This document shows, piece by piece, positions 34,197 to 44,125 of a stretch of 64,000 nucleotides of DNA. The position numbers and the translations under genes were made by a program. Numbering within the stretch: position 1 is the stretch's first letter; each line of letters starts with the position of its first letter. The DNA is from Dyadobacter alkalitolerans DSM 23607 (GTDB lineage Bacteria; Bacteroidota; Bacteroidia; Cytophagales; Spirosomataceae): assembly GCF_000428845.1 (NCBI RefSeq), contig NZ_AUAS01000004.1:434001-498000 (forward strand), written 5' to 3'. The notes under the pieces are model-generated. The model saw nothing but the letters and a program-made list of their open reading frames with translations, was not told the DNA's origin and did no database searches.

Positions 34197-37004
34197 ATGG
34201 CCTTGAAAAAAATCCTACTTCTGTTCTATTTATGTCTTCACCTGGCGGTTGTGCATGCACAGACCGGGGGACGTTTCACGCTGAAAGGTGTAGTCACAGA
34301 CACCTCTGGCGCAACCCTGCCCGAAGCTACGGTGATGCTGCTGCTTCCCAAAGATTCATCGCTGGTGAATTTCGGAAGAACCAACAAAGAAGGTGCATTT
34401 GAGTTGAAAAACCTGAAACGTGCACAGTACATTTTCAAAGTTTCTTATGTAGGATTTGTTCCTTACCAGGAAACAGTCAATCCCAAGGACGGCGATGTGA
34501 CGGACCTGGGCAGGATGAAAATGAAAGTGCTGCAACAAGAACTCTATGAAATCGTGATCAAAACGGCCCGTGCGCCATTGAGTATCAGAGGCGATACCGT
34601 GGAGTTTGATGCCCGCGCGTTTAAAGTGCCGCCTGGATCGACGGTAGAAGATTTGCTGCGCAAGTTGCCGGGTATGCAGGTGGATGCCGACGGGAACATT
34701 AAAGCTCAGGGCGAAGAAGTGAAACGTGTAACCGTCGACGGTAAGCGCTTCTTCGGCGATGATCCTAAAATGGCGACCAAAAATCTGCCGGCCGAAGCCA
34801 TCAATAAAGTCCAGGTTTTCAATGGTAAAACGGAACAGTCCAAAGTAACTGGTGTGGACGATGGGAAACGGGAGAAGACGGTTAACCTCGAATTGAAAGA
34901 CAGCCATAAAAAGGGCGGTTTCGGAAAGGCGATCGCCGGTGTGGGAACCGATAAGCGTCTGGAAGGAAAAGTGAGCTATAACCGCTTTAACGACAAGCAG
35001 CAGTTTGCGCTCCTTGGTTTCGGGAACAATACGAACCAATCGGGCATTGCCAGGAACGATTACCAGGATTTCAAGGGAAGCCAGTCATTCAACTGGGGCG
35101 ATGACGGGGATTTTGGTTTCAACAGCGGCCGTTATTACGGAGGCGATGAAATCACCATTCAGCCCAACTGGGGCGGAGGTGGATCGGAAGGTTTTACAAA
35201 GAACTTTGCGGGCGGCGCCAACTATAATTATGACGACAAAAAAACAAAGCTTAGCACCAGCTATTTTTATAACCAGACAAAGGCGATCATGGATGTGGAG
35301 TCGCGCACGGAGAATTTCCTGACCAACGATTCTTACAGCTCGATCGCCAATTCCAAAACAATCGGATTTACAGGAAACCATCGTCCAAGCCTGCGGTTTG
35401 AAAAGAACATTGATTCGCTGAACACCATTATCCTGATCAGCAATTCCCGGATCAACTCAGGGGATGACAGCTTTAACAGTTTCCAGCAGTCGTTCCTGAA
35501 TGAGGGAAATGCTACTAACCAGTCAACCGTGCGAAATGTAAGCGAATACAGCTCTTTCGCGATGGCTAACCTGCTCATCTATCGCCATAAGTTTAAGAAG
35601 AAAGGACGGAATTTTGCGGCTAGCGTTGCTTACAACGTCAACAATGGCGACGAGAACAAAAACCTGAGATCGGACAATATTTTCTTCCAGGATTCGACGC
35701 GGAACAGCATTATCAACCAGCTGAATGAGACCGAAAGCTCGCGCGGCAACTTTAAAGGCAGTTTGTCCTATATCGAGCCTTTTGCCAAGAAATTCTTTTG
35801 GGAGACATTCTACAATTACAGCATGCGGAAGGACAAAGTAGACCGCGATGTATTCAACGTTTCGGGCACCGAGCGCGAGGTTAACCCTTTTCTGACCCGT
35901 TTTTATTCCAACGATTTCACCTATAACCGCATTGGGACCAGCGTGCGTTACTCGAACAAAGGATTCAATGTCGCTGCCGGGCTTGCCGGTGTGCAGTTCG
36001 AGCTCAGAGGAAAATTTGCTGCGGACAAAGCTGCCGCCGATTTTATGCGGGTCAGTAAAAGCTATTTCACCTTTGTGCCTAATGTGTCAATCAATTATGA
36101 CCTTAAAAACAACCGCTATATCTACGCGGAATATGGTTTGAATGTTCGCGAGCCCTCCATTACCGACTTGCAGCCTATCATTGACAACAGCAACCCGCTG
36201 TTCATCACGGAAGGAAATCCGGACCTGATTCCGTCGTCGTCACACAGCGTTTATGCGGGTTATAATATGTTCAATCCGGCTACATTCATGAATGTGTATA
36301 TCGGTCTTTCGTACAATTATAATGTGAACCAGATCGTCTACAACCGCACGGTGAATGTCGAGAACCTGATCACAACTACAAAGCCGATCAACGTTTCAGG
36401 CGGTTACAGTTACGGCACTTATGGCGGATTCGGGTTTCCGTTGAAGAAAACAAAGGCTACGATGAACCTGAATGCGAGCGTCAATCTGAACAACAACATT
36501 ACCTACATTAACAACGTTGAAAACGAAACAAATACAAATAGCTACAATTTCGGAACGCGCCTGGACCTGACGCCTAGCGATGCATTTACATTCTATGGAA
36601 ATGCCAACTGGGGTTTCAGTAACTCGGAATATTCTATCAATACGAATCAGAACCAGAAGATCTTCAATGCGACTTACGGCGCTGATGTGAATGCGAAAGG
36701 GCCGAGAGACATTTATTTCAATGCACGTTTCAATTACAGGATTTATAAAAATGACCAGTTTGGCTTTGATCAAAAACTGCCGATCCTCAACTTGTCTGTT
36801 TATAAGATTATTTTGAAAAGTAAAAAAGGCGAGATCCGGCTTACTGCCAATGACGTGTTCAAGAAAAACCTGGGAATCACCCAAAATGTCAACCAGAACT
36901 ATTATACTGAACGAAAAGTGGCGACATTGTCCCGGTATTTCATGCTGAGCTTTACGTATAATATGCGCGGTGTAACGGCTTCTGTGAAACGCAATAACTT
37001 TTAA
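34197..37004 (+). CDS. Outer-membrane beta-barrel (TonB-receptor-like) protein
   Basis: A protein of 935 residues with a signal peptide (to VHAQ, about residue 22), a carboxypeptidase-like N-terminal domain (FTLKGVVTDTSGATLPEATVML), a plug-like part (LRKLPGMQVDADGNIKAQGEEVKRVTVDGKRF) and a C-terminal barrel rich in alternating Asn/Tyr/Phe. This is the Bacteroidota outer-membrane beta-barrel family usually paired with a GLPGLI protein, which follows 15 bases later. The upstream 266-base gap is AT-rich with no clear motif. Confidence 0.9.
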   Translation: MALKKILLLFYLCLHLAVVHAQTGGRFTLKGVVTDTSGATLPEATVMLLLPKDSSLVNFGRTNKEGAFELKNLKRAQYIFKVSYVGFVPYQETVNPKDGDVTDLGRMKMKVLQQELYEIVIKTARAPLSIRGDTVEFDARAFKVPPGSTVEDLLRKLPGMQVDADGNIKAQGEEVKRVTVDGKRFFGDDPKMATKNLPAEAINKVQVFNGKTEQSKVTGVDDGKREKTVNLELKDSHKKGGFGKAIAGVGTDKRLEGKVSYNRFNDKQQFALLGFGNNTNQSGIARNDYQDFKGSQSFNWGDDGDFGFNSGRYYGGDEITIQPNWGGGGSEGFTKNFAGGANYNYDDKKTKLSTSYFYNQTKAIMDVESRTENFLTNDSYSSIANSKTIGFTGNHRPSLRFEKNIDSLNTIILISNSRINSGDDSFNSFQQSFLNEGNATNQSTVRNVSEYSSFAMANLLIYRHKFKKKGRNFAASVAYNVNNGDENKNLRSDNIFFQDSTRNSIINQLNETESSRGNFKGSLSYIEPFAKKFFWETFYNYSMRKDKVDRDVFNVSGTEREVNPFLTRFYSNDFTYNRIGTSVRYSNKGFNVAAGLAGVQFELRGKFAADKAAADFMRVSKSYFTFVPNVSINYDLKNNRYIYAEYGLNVREPSITDLQPIIDNSNPLFITEGNPDLIPSSSHSVYAGYNMFNPATFMNVYIGLSYNYNVNQIVYNRTVNVENLITTTKPINVSGGYSYGTYGGFGFPLKKTKATMNLNASVNLNNNITYINNVENETNTNSYNFGTRLDLTPSDAFTFYGNANWGFSNSEYSINTNQNQKIFNATYGADVNAKGPRDIYFNARFNYRIYKNDQFGFDQKLPILNLSVYKIILKSKKGEIRLTANDVFKKNLGITQNVNQNYYTERKVATLSRYFMLSFTYNMRGVTASVKRNNF

Positions 37005-37019
37005 AACAGACGATCACCT

Positions 37020-37766
37020 ATGAAATCAGCTAGCTTACTCATATTCATGTTGCTGGGATTTGCTGCAACGGCGCAGAAAACCTCGGGCGAAATCAGTTAC
37101 GAACGCGTGAAAACCTGGTCACGGATCAACAACCGGATGACCTTTTTAAGCAAGGAAGAGAAGGAACGTGCGGCTACGACATGGGCAAACAATGATGAGC
37201 AGAAACAGGATTTTGTCCTGCTGTTCAATGAAAAACAAAGCTATTACAGCTATCCGGCGAAAGAAGACCTGTCCGAAGGCGGCTATTCGTGGCAGAAAGA
37301 TGAGTACAAAATATACCGGGATTTTGAAAAGGAAAAACGGACGGACATCATTGCTATGCTGGGCAAAACTTACATTCTCGAAGATTCGCTGAAAGTGCCC
37401 AAATGGAAGGTCATGAATAAGATCAAGGAAATCGCAGGCTATATGTGCATGATGGCCGTGACCGAGGATACAACGAAAGGTCAGAAAATCACAGCCTGGT
37501 TTGCAGACAACATTCCCGTTTCCGCTGGTCCGGAGCTTTATTCTGGTTTGCCCGGCCTGATCCTTGAACTGGATATTAATGAAGGCGACGTGGTCATTAC
37601 GGCCAAGGAAGTGAAATTGAGAGAGGTGAAAGGTGAAGAAATGGCGCTACCCAAGAAGATGAAAGGAAAAAAGCTGGATACACTAAAATACGAACAGTTG
37701 GTTGCTGAGCATATTCGTGACAGCATGAAAGCACACCGCAATCCATACTGGTCCATGCCATATTAG
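37020..37766 (+). CDS. GLPGLI family protein
   Basis: An exported protein of 248 residues with a signal peptide (to TAQK, about residue 19). The diagnostic string is at about residues 180-186 in YSGLPGLILELDINEG. The family is typically encoded right after a TonB-type barrel protein, as here, and function is unknown; roles in barrel assembly or periplasmic handling of substrate have been considered from context alone. Confidence 0.9.
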   Translation: MKSASLLIFMLLGFAATAQKTSGEISYERVKTWSRINNRMTFLSKEEKERAATTWANNDEQKQDFVLLFNEKQSYYSYPAKEDLSEGGYSWQKDEYKIYRDFEKEKRTDIIAMLGKTYILEDSLKVPKWKVMNKIKEIAGYMCMMAVTEDTTKGQKITAWFADNIPVSAGPELYSGLPGLILELDINEGDVVITAKEVKLREVKGEEMALPKKMKGKKLDTLKYEQLVAEHIRDSMKAHRNPYWSMPY

Positions 37767-37794
37767 TTTTTAATTAGAATTATCCAAAAAGCGT

Positions 37795-37833
37795 AAAAAG
37801 GGAAGATTGTCTGGAACAATCTTCCCTTTTTTT
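37795..37833. terminator. Strong terminator after the GLPGLI gene
   Basis: Stem AAAAAGGGAAGATTGT (37795-37810) and ACAATCTTCCCTTTTT (37816-37831) with loop CTGGA, flanked by A-run and T-run, so it can act in both directions. It separates the receptor pair from the OmpA gene. Confidence 0.88.
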
Positions 37834-37834
37834 G

Positions 37835-37842
37835 TACCTTTG
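37835..37842 (+). promoter_or_regulatory. Candidate -7 promoter element (TACCTTTG) before the OmpA gene
   Basis: TACCTTTG matches TAnnTTTG and directly follows the terminator at 37795-37833, 111 bases before the OmpA ATG. It implies a long leader of about 100 bases. The upstream half of the promoter is not clear. Confidence 0.42.
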
Positions 37843-37953
37843 CGACCTGAAACGGGCAGGGCCTGCTTTTGTTTGGCTCGATATTTTTAGAAAATTTCCT
37901 AACGTACCGATTTTTATACTTAACACTGTTGATTTAATTAACCACCCTTTATT

Positions 37954-38841
37954 ATGAAACAAACGATTTTGGCCGTTGCCATGCTTTTTATTCTTGGCTC
38001 CTGCGCGAGCAAGAAAAAAATGCTGTCTGCACAGAAACAAGCCAGTGAAATCCAGATCCAACTTGACAAAGCGCGTGCTGATCTTAACGATTGCGACAGC
38101 AGAACTGCTGGATTAAATAATGATTTGAAGGCCAAAAATGATGAGCTTACCAGCAAAAATGCAAAATTGAAAGAGCTGGAAGAACAAGTTGAATTCCTTA
38201 AAAAGAACAACAATAATCTGCTTGACCGCATGTCTGATCTGTCGGTTATCAGCAAAGAAGGTTCGGAAAGCATTAAGAAATCACTTGCTATGATGGACGC
38301 ACAAGGCATGCAGATCCGTGATCTGAATTCCAGCATCCAGAAAAAAGACTCACTTAACATGGCGCTTGTGCTGAACCTGAAACGTTCATTGGCTGATGTT
38401 AGTGATGAAGATGTTCAGATTGAAGTGAAAAAAGGCGTTGTATACGTTTCACTTTCAGACAAAATGCTTTTCAAATCGGGAAGCTCTGTGATCAATACAC
38501 AAGCTGAGTCGGTGTTGAGCAAAGTTGCAAAGATCCTGAATGACTACAAAGAAATCGAAATCCTGATCGAGGGCCACACGGATAATGTGCCTATCGCAAC
38601 AGATAGAGTGGCTGACAACTGGGATCTTAGCGTATTGCGTGCTACGTCAGTTGCCCGTACGCTTCAAAAGAAATATGGTGTAGAGCCAGTTCGTATGATT
38701 GCTGGTGGCCGTGGCGAATATCTACCCAAAGTGGCAAATGATTCGGCACCTAACCGCAGCCTGAACCGTCGCACGGAAATTATCATTACGCCGAAATTGG
38801 ATCAATTCTTTAACCTTTACACGCCTAACGCTGGCAAGTAA
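37954..38841 (+). CDS. OmpA-family peptidoglycan-binding lipoprotein
   Basis: A protein of 295 residues with a lipoprotein signal (FILGSC, Cys at about residue 17), a long coiled coil (about 25-150, with several Leu/Lys/Asp heptads) and a C-terminal OmpA domain containing ILIEGHTDNVPI, NWDLSVLRATSVARTL and SLNRRTEIII, the peptidoglycan-binding Asp and Arg. It should tether the outer membrane to the wall. It is monocistronic, with terminators on both sides. Confidence 0.93.
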   Translation: MKQTILAVAMLFILGSCASKKKMLSAQKQASEIQIQLDKARADLNDCDSRTAGLNNDLKAKNDELTSKNAKLKELEEQVEFLKKNNNNLLDRMSDLSVISKEGSESIKKSLAMMDAQGMQIRDLNSSIQKKDSLNMALVLNLKRSLADVSDEDVQIEVKKGVVYVSLSDKMLFKSGSSVINTQAESVLSKVAKILNDYKEIEILIEGHTDNVPIATDRVADNWDLSVLRATSVARTLQKKYGVEPVRMIAGGRGEYLPKVANDSAPNRSLNRRTEIIITPKLDQFFNLYTPNAGK

Positions 38842-38862
38842 TAGTTGGATTGTTTTATTTTT

Positions 38863-38894
38863 AGAGCCCGTCCGGTACGACGGGCTCTTTTTTT
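38863..38894 (+). terminator. Rho-independent terminator of the OmpA gene
   Basis: Stem AGAGCCCGTC (38863-38872) and GACGGGCTCT (38879-38888) with a 6-base loop, followed by a T-run. It lies 21 bases after the OmpA stop. Confidence 0.9.
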
Positions 38895-38947
38895 ATAAAT
38901 TCTGAGTACTTTGACCCATCAAATGACCTTTAAAACAAATCCTTCAA

Positions 38948-39901
38948 ATGTCTGATACTGTACCAAACAGGGAAACAATTGAGGCGGCGCACAAGCTTAT
39001 CGCGCCATACATTCACCACACGCCCGTTCTCACTTCCAGCTTCCTGAATGATCTGTGTAAAGCAGAGATTTTTTTCAAATGTGAAAACTTGCAGAAAATC
39101 GGTGCATTCAAGGCCAGGGGAGGGCTTAATGCTATTCTTTCGCTTTCCCGGGAACAGCTGAAAAATGGAGTGACCACTCATTCAAGTGGAAACCATGCCC
39201 AGGCAATTGCGTTTTCGGCGGCAAAAGTGGGGGCGAAGGCATATATTGTTATGCCCGACAATTCTCCTTTGGTGAAGATCAAAGCGGTGGAAGATTACGG
39301 TGGGGAAATTACTTTTTGTAAAAATACACCTGAGGAAAGGGAGCGCACAGTGCAGGAAATAACCAAGAAAACGGGTGCAACATTTATTCATCCGTTCAAC
39401 AACTACGAAGTGATAGCCGGGCAGGCCACCGCAGCGAAGGAATTGATGGAAGACAGCAGCGATAAACTGGACCTTATTTTCGCCCCGGTTGGCGGCGGCG
39501 GTTTGCTGAGCGGAACTGCATTGGCAGCACATTATTTTTCTCCGGAAACCAAAGTTTACGCGGGCGAGCCCGAAGGCGCAGCGGACGCAGTGCTTTCATT
39601 CAGAAGCGATAAGATCGAAAGAGCGCCTTATATTAAGACCATTGCAGACGGGTTGCTGACCTATCTGGGCGACAAAACATTCCCGATCATTAAGCAGCAT
39701 GTTACCGATATTCTTACGGTTTCCGATGAAGAGATCATTCAGTCGATGCGCTTTTTGTGGGAGCGGATGAAGCTCGTTGTGGAACCATCGGGTGCAGTGC
39801 CGCTCGCTGCGTTCATTAAAAATAAGGGTCAATTCGAAGGGAAAAAAGTAGGGATTATCCTAACCGGTGGAAATGTGGATCTTGGAAAATTGCCATTTTA
39901 G
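38948..39901 (+). CDS. PLP-dependent serine/threonine dehydratase-family enzyme (possible serine racemase)
   Basis: A fold-type II PLP enzyme of 317 residues. The PLP Lys lies in QKIGAFKARGG (about residue 54), the substrate loop is SSGNHAQAIAFSA, and the phosphate cup is VGGGGLLSGT. The short length without a C-terminal ACT domain fits catabolic threonine dehydratase or serine racemase rather than the biosynthetic IlvA. The exact substrate is uncertain. Confidence 0.85.
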   Translation: MSDTVPNRETIEAAHKLIAPYIHHTPVLTSSFLNDLCKAEIFFKCENLQKIGAFKARGGLNAILSLSREQLKNGVTTHSSGNHAQAIAFSAAKVGAKAYIVMPDNSPLVKIKAVEDYGGEITFCKNTPEERERTVQEITKKTGATFIHPFNNYEVIAGQATAAKELMEDSSDKLDLIFAPVGGGGLLSGTALAAHYFSPETKVYAGEPEGAADAVLSFRSDKIERAPYIKTIADGLLTYLGDKTFPIIKQHVTDILTVSDEEIIQSMRFLWERMKLVVEPSGAVPLAAFIKNKGQFEGKKVGIILTGGNVDLGKLPF

Positions 39902-40043
39902 CCGCGTTCAGGCGCGACTTTTGTAAGTGATTACAATTTAGTTGCGGTTAAATATGCGGTTAACACTTCATTGCCGTTATTAGTAGAAAATTGCCGCACT
40001 CCGGCTTATTAATTTAGATGTTATTTACTCTTAAAGTTAAAGT

Positions 40044-40520
40044 ATGAAAAAGCTGATTTTTTGCTGCCTGGTCGTTTTAATGGGTTCTTGCAAAGATAAA
40101 GAAGACGATGTGGAACCAGAAGTTGATTATGCGCCTGAATACGCTGGAAGTTACGGAACGCTGGTTGTGGACGGGCCAACTTCGGTTCAGAATGACTGGG
40201 TGATCACGGCAACCGGAAAAAATCAACTGGCGATCGTTTACACCAGAAATATCCACGTTGAAATTGCCGGCACCGAAGTGGATGTGGTTCAGGAATATAA
40301 TCTGAAAGACGTAAAGACTACCAAGGATTCATTCACGATCAACGAAACGGTGGATGTAAAACAGGACAACGGAAAGCCGTTGAGGCATGTGGTAACGGGC
40401 ATTGCGACGAGAGCGGCTGGCGCTTCCGGCGTAGCGCAGTTGAATACCAATATAAAACTGGCTGACCCAGACAACGGAAAAACTTCCTACGAAGGTTACC
40501 TGGAATTCAAAAAGAAATAA
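40044..40520 (+). CDS. Small lipoprotein of unknown function
   Basis: A protein of 158 residues with a lipobox LMGSC (Cys at about residue 16) and then an acidic linker KDKEDDVEPEVD. The rest looks like a beta-rich lipocalin-like or calycin-like domain (NDWVITATGKNQLAIVY, GYLEFKKK), but no family is recognised. A terminator lies 18 bases after its stop. Confidence 0.7.
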   Translation: MKKLIFCCLVVLMGSCKDKEDDVEPEVDYAPEYAGSYGTLVVDGPTSVQNDWVITATGKNQLAIVYTRNIHVEIAGTEVDVVQEYNLKDVKTTKDSFTINETVDVKQDNGKPLRHVVTGIATRAAGASGVAQLNTNIKLADPDNGKTSYEGYLEFKKK

Positions 40521-40537
40521 GAAAAACTTGATAAATG

Positions 40538-40569
40538 AAAAAGCGGTTGGTGATCCCAATCGCTTTTTT
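40538..40569. terminator. Terminator between two convergent genes
   Basis: AAAAAGCGGTTGG (40538-40550) pairs with CCAATCGCTTTTTT ending at 40569, with one mismatch in the stem and a short loop. T-run on the plus side and A-run on the other allow use by the lipoprotein gene and by the convergent nuclease gene. Confidence 0.75.
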
Positions 40570-40582
40570 CGTTTACAATGCA

Positions 40583-43489
40583 CTATCTGCCGCAAATCCC
40601 GACAAAATCACAATACTGGCAAGTGCTCAGGTCAGGCGTTTTGCGGAATGGAACATCGGGATCCAGCAGTACATTCAAAATATCCGTCAAAATCACTTCC
40701 GACTTTTCAATAAACTGCCCAGGAGCAAGTTCTTCGGTAAGGTCCAGCGGGTTTGATATCAGGTTCTTAGGATCGCGGAAGGAGTAGAAACCTGACTTTA
40801 CCGCGTAGTCGCCGAAAGCGTGATTTTTTCCTGCAATTTTCAAACCCTGCTCATCCAGCATTTTGCGGTACATCAGATATTCATACATCCAAAGCTGCCG
40901 CACGTAACCCATTTTCCGGTCCGGATCATTGCGGATCACTTCTTCACGGCGCACAGGATCGGCTAGCTTCTGTTTTCCGGTCAGCTCAACGCTTCCGGTT
41001 TTGTAATCCATCACATATAATGTTCCGTCTTCGCTTTGTTCGATACGGTCGATTTTGCCGCCAATGCGCACGGGTGTGTAAGCGCCTTGCAGTATAAGCT
41101 GGATTTTGGTGCTTAGTGGTTGTTCTGCCGCAAGGATTTCCCGGCGCGGCCGTTGCGACATCTGATGTTTCAGGAAAACGAGGATCTGATTTTCACCCAC
41201 CTGATAATAGATCCGGTTAAGGCCCATATCCGTCACATAACCCTTGAATTTATCATCGAATTCTTCCCTTAAAACAGCCTTGATCTGTTCCTCCGAAGGA
41301 TCTGTTTTTTGAAGAAAAAATTCATTATCCAGCCTTTCCAGCGAGGCGTGCAGCCAGGTCCCGATCTTGTCCATGCCGAGCTCTTCCTCCACCTCTTCCT
41401 TCTCCTTCACGCCCACAATGTGTTTTAGATAAAACTGCATGGAACAGCGGATGAATTCATTCAAATGTGTAGGGAAAATGCCCTTACCAGCCAGATAGTT
41501 CCGGATGACGGCCAGCATGGCCTCGTCCTTATGCACAACCTCATCCAGCTCGTCCTGCTTCCGGCTTTCCAGCACAACGGTTTTATTCTCGATACGGATC
41601 AGCGGATTATACTGCGACAGCTCATATTCCACCTGCCGGATGAACCGGCTTTTTTCACCGCCGCCGGGCGCATCATTGGTGCTGGTATAAAGCATATGCA
41701 CCTCTTTTGCACGCTGCAAAAGCCTGTAAAAATGATAAGACATGACCGCTTCCTGATGCTGGTGCGTAGGCAATCCAACGGCCTGTGCAGCGTCGTACGG
41801 AATAAGTGAGTTTTGCCTTTTTGCCTGCGGAATCATTCCTTCATTCACCGAAAGAATGATAATGCGCTCAAAATCAAGCGCACGGGTTTCGAGCATTCCC
41901 ATGATTTGCAGATTGCTCACCGGTTCGCCGCTGAAAGGGATTTTGGTCTGGCGGATCAACTCAAACATAAACGAACGCAATGTCCGTAAGGTGATCAGCT
42001 CCGATTTTTCCTCGATCGTCTGTTCAAATTGTTTGAGTAGTGTATAAAAAAGATAGAGATATTCTGTTTCCAGGGCATTTTTGTAATCCTTATACACTTC
42101 CCGGAGCAGTTCAATCAGCTGGTAGAAAGTCTGGATAACCTGCCGGGAATTGTTTTTCTGCCAATGTGTGAACAGGATTTTGAACAGTGGATGACTATCA
42201 CTCAGCGCCATCAGGTCCTCGGGGCTCAGGAACACCTGATTGCCGCTGGTTATTGCCCAAAGCGTTTTCTGAATGATCGTTTGCCCGCCGCTCAGCGGTT
42301 TCAGCGCCACATATTCATAATGTCTGATAAAAGGGTGGTTAAGGACCTTATTGATCGATTTATGCCCGAATTTCGGGATCCGGATCAGTTGTCCTTTTTT
42401 ATTTTTAAATTCAACAACATTCTGTTGAAGCTCAAAAATGCTGTCTATCAATGTATAAAGCAGCGAGTTACGCATAGAGAGGCCCATGGTAACATTCAAG
42501 TCGCTCACGCTTTCGTCCAGCGAATACAGCATGGGCGAAAGCAGGTTTTCGTCCGCGAGCACAATGGCCGTGGGAATAGCATCGCCCTGGGCATCCAGCT
42601 CCCGCATTTGCTTGTAAAGTTGTCCGGCAACCTTGGTCTGCAATGTTGCATTGGGCACGCCGTAAATGGTAATGTGCTTTTCAGACGACATTAAATGGTC
42701 CGTAGTCCAGCTCCAAGTGCCAAATGCATTGCTTTTCTGATATTCCCTCAAACTCTTTCCCGCTTCAACGCCTGCATTTTCAGACATATAGTAACGATCC
42801 GTATCCCAAAGCACTTCCGCTTTCTTAGCTTTGATCAATGCGCTGACAATCACTTTTTCGGACTCTGTGAATGCATTGAAACCGGCAAAATAGAGTTTTT
42901 CAAAATCACTTTTTTCAACCAAAATCCCTTCGACATCTTCTGCCACCTCGCGGTAAGCCATGCCGCGGTATGCCTTGCCTTTGGCCAGCAAGCGGCTGCG
43001 AAATGAAATGTAGACCCTGTTTATATTGTCAAAAAGCGAAAAATATTGCTTTGTTCCGCCTTCTGTTTGAAGCGTTTTTCCGGCAGGCATGCTTTCCTGC
43101 CAGCGCGTGATCGCATGCGCTTCTGTAAGATAATCAAACAGATAGGAGGTTTTTACTAGATACTGGTCAATGCGGTCGAGGTCATTGAGCAGCACAGAAG
43201 CCCAGCCCATGAAGCGATCAAATTGCACATCGGGATCGATCTCCTGGAATGTTTCATAAAGATCAAACAGCAAATGCACCGGATCTTCAATTTCCAGCGT
43301 AGACATGCTTTCAACGAAGTCGTCCACGGCAACCACATTCGGGCTCACAATGGCTTCCGTCGTTTCCTTTGCCAGTTCCTGCATCAGAAAAAAGGCTGCC
43401 CGGCGCGTGGGCACAATGATATTTACCCTCTCCAGCGTTGCATGGTTACCAAGAATGTGTTTTGCAACAAGATTAAGAAAGGATTGCAT
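40583..43489 (-). CDS. AddB-like PD-(D/E)XK nuclease with Fe-S cluster motif
   Basis: A protein of 968 residues. The N-terminal and middle parts are a degenerate UvrD-like helicase fold (VNIIVPTRRAAFFL, IIILSVNEGMIPQ). The C-terminal PD-(D/E)XK domain shows GKIDRIEQ then VMDYKTGS. Cysteines C957, C960 and C966 (CQYCDFVGIC) with an upstream Cys in IRCSMQFYLK form the 4Fe-4S staple typical of AddB. It probably acts in double-strand break processing, although the AddA partner is not adjacent. It is last in the lpxK-porin-miaE series, 21 bases after miaE. Confidence 0.87.
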   Translation of the reverse strand: MQSFLNLVAKHILGNHATLERVNIIVPTRRAAFFLMQELAKETTEAIVSPNVVAVDDFVESMSTLEIEDPVHLLFDLYETFQEIDPDVQFDRFMGWASVLLNDLDRIDQYLVKTSYLFDYLTEAHAITRWQESMPAGKTLQTEGGTKQYFSLFDNINRVYISFRSRLLAKGKAYRGMAYREVAEDVEGILVEKSDFEKLYFAGFNAFTESEKVIVSALIKAKKAEVLWDTDRYYMSENAGVEAGKSLREYQKSNAFGTWSWTTDHLMSSEKHITIYGVPNATLQTKVAGQLYKQMRELDAQGDAIPTAIVLADENLLSPMLYSLDESVSDLNVTMGLSMRNSLLYTLIDSIFELQQNVVEFKNKKGQLIRIPKFGHKSINKVLNHPFIRHYEYVALKPLSGGQTIIQKTLWAITSGNQVFLSPEDLMALSDSHPLFKILFTHWQKNNSRQVIQTFYQLIELLREVYKDYKNALETEYLYLFYTLLKQFEQTIEEKSELITLRTLRSFMFELIRQTKIPFSGEPVSNLQIMGMLETRALDFERIIILSVNEGMIPQAKRQNSLIPYDAAQAVGLPTHQHQEAVMSYHFYRLLQRAKEVHMLYTSTNDAPGGGEKSRFIRQVEYELSQYNPLIRIENKTVVLESRKQDELDEVVHKDEAMLAVIRNYLAGKGIFPTHLNEFIRCSMQFYLKHIVGVKEKEEVEEELGMDKIGTWLHASLERLDNEFFLQKTDPSEEQIKAVLREEFDDKFKGYVTDMGLNRIYYQVGENQILVFLKHQMSQRPRREILAAEQPLSTKIQLILQGAYTPVRIGGKIDRIEQSEDGTLYVMDYKTGSVELTGKQKLADPVRREEVIRNDPDRKMGYVRQLWMYEYLMYRKMLDEQGLKIAGKNHAFGDYAVKSGFYSFRDPKNLISNPLDLTEELAPGQFIEKSEVILTDILNVLLDPDVPFRKTPDLSTCQYCDFVGICGR

Positions 43490-43510
43490 GCGAATGTGTT
43501 CGTGAAAAAA

Positions 43511-44110
43511 TTAATGTATCCGGTCGCCGCGGGGCGTTATCGAGCGCATGATTTCTGCCTCCTGGTGTAATAACTCCTTCCAGCGTGCCCTTACTTCCTC
43601 CACCGGCAGATATTTTTCGGCAAGTTCAATGAATGTGCGGTAATGTCCTGCTTCCGAGATCATCAGCTCACGATAGAATTTTTGAAGCGACTCATCTTCC
43701 AGAGATTCCGATAAAAGTTTGAAGCGTTCGCAGCTGCGCGCTTCTATTAATCCGCTGATAAGCAGGCGGTCGAGCATAGCGCCTTCATAATCTCCCTTCT
43801 TACGCACCAGCTTCATGAGCTGGCCTACATATTCATCTTTCCGCTGACGTCCCAAAGGAATATTACGCTTTTTCAGCTCCTTCAAAACCCTTTGAAAATG
43901 GCCCCATTCTTCCGCTACGATGGGCGTCAGGGTTTCGACCAGTTCTGTTCGTTCGGGATAATGTACAATGATGGAAATGCAAGTCGAAGCGGCTTTTTGC
44001 TCGCAGTAGGCGTGGTCGATCAGGATTTCGTCCAGCTGCATGGCCGCGATGTCAGTCCAACGCGGATCGGTTGGCAGTTCAAGTCCCAATGTGGTAAGCG
44101 ATGCAGCCAT
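43511..44110 (-). CDS. miaE: tRNA-(ms2io6A)-hydroxylase
   Basis: A ferritin-like di-iron monooxygenase of 199 residues acting on the modified A37 of tRNA. Metal-binding patterns are visible in DHAYCEQKAAS, EEWGHFQRVLKEL, EARSCERFKLL and ISEAGHYRTFIELAE. The length is normal. It starts 15 bases after the porin stop and 21 bases before the nuclease start in one transcription direction. Confidence 0.9.
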   Translation of the reverse strand: MAASLTTLGLELPTDPRWTDIAAMQLDEILIDHAYCEQKAASTCISIIVHYPERTELVETLTPIVAEEWGHFQRVLKELKKRNIPLGRQRKDEYVGQLMKLVRKKGDYEGAMLDRLLISGLIEARSCERFKLLSESLEDESLQKFYRELMISEAGHYRTFIELAEKYLPVEEVRARWKELLHQEAEIMRSITPRGDRIH

Positions 44111-44125
44111 AATGTTCAGGATTAA

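Noticed and set aside
42164..42694. 176-codon plus-strand frame
   Set aside because: It is antisense to the AddB-like nuclease and carries no family features.
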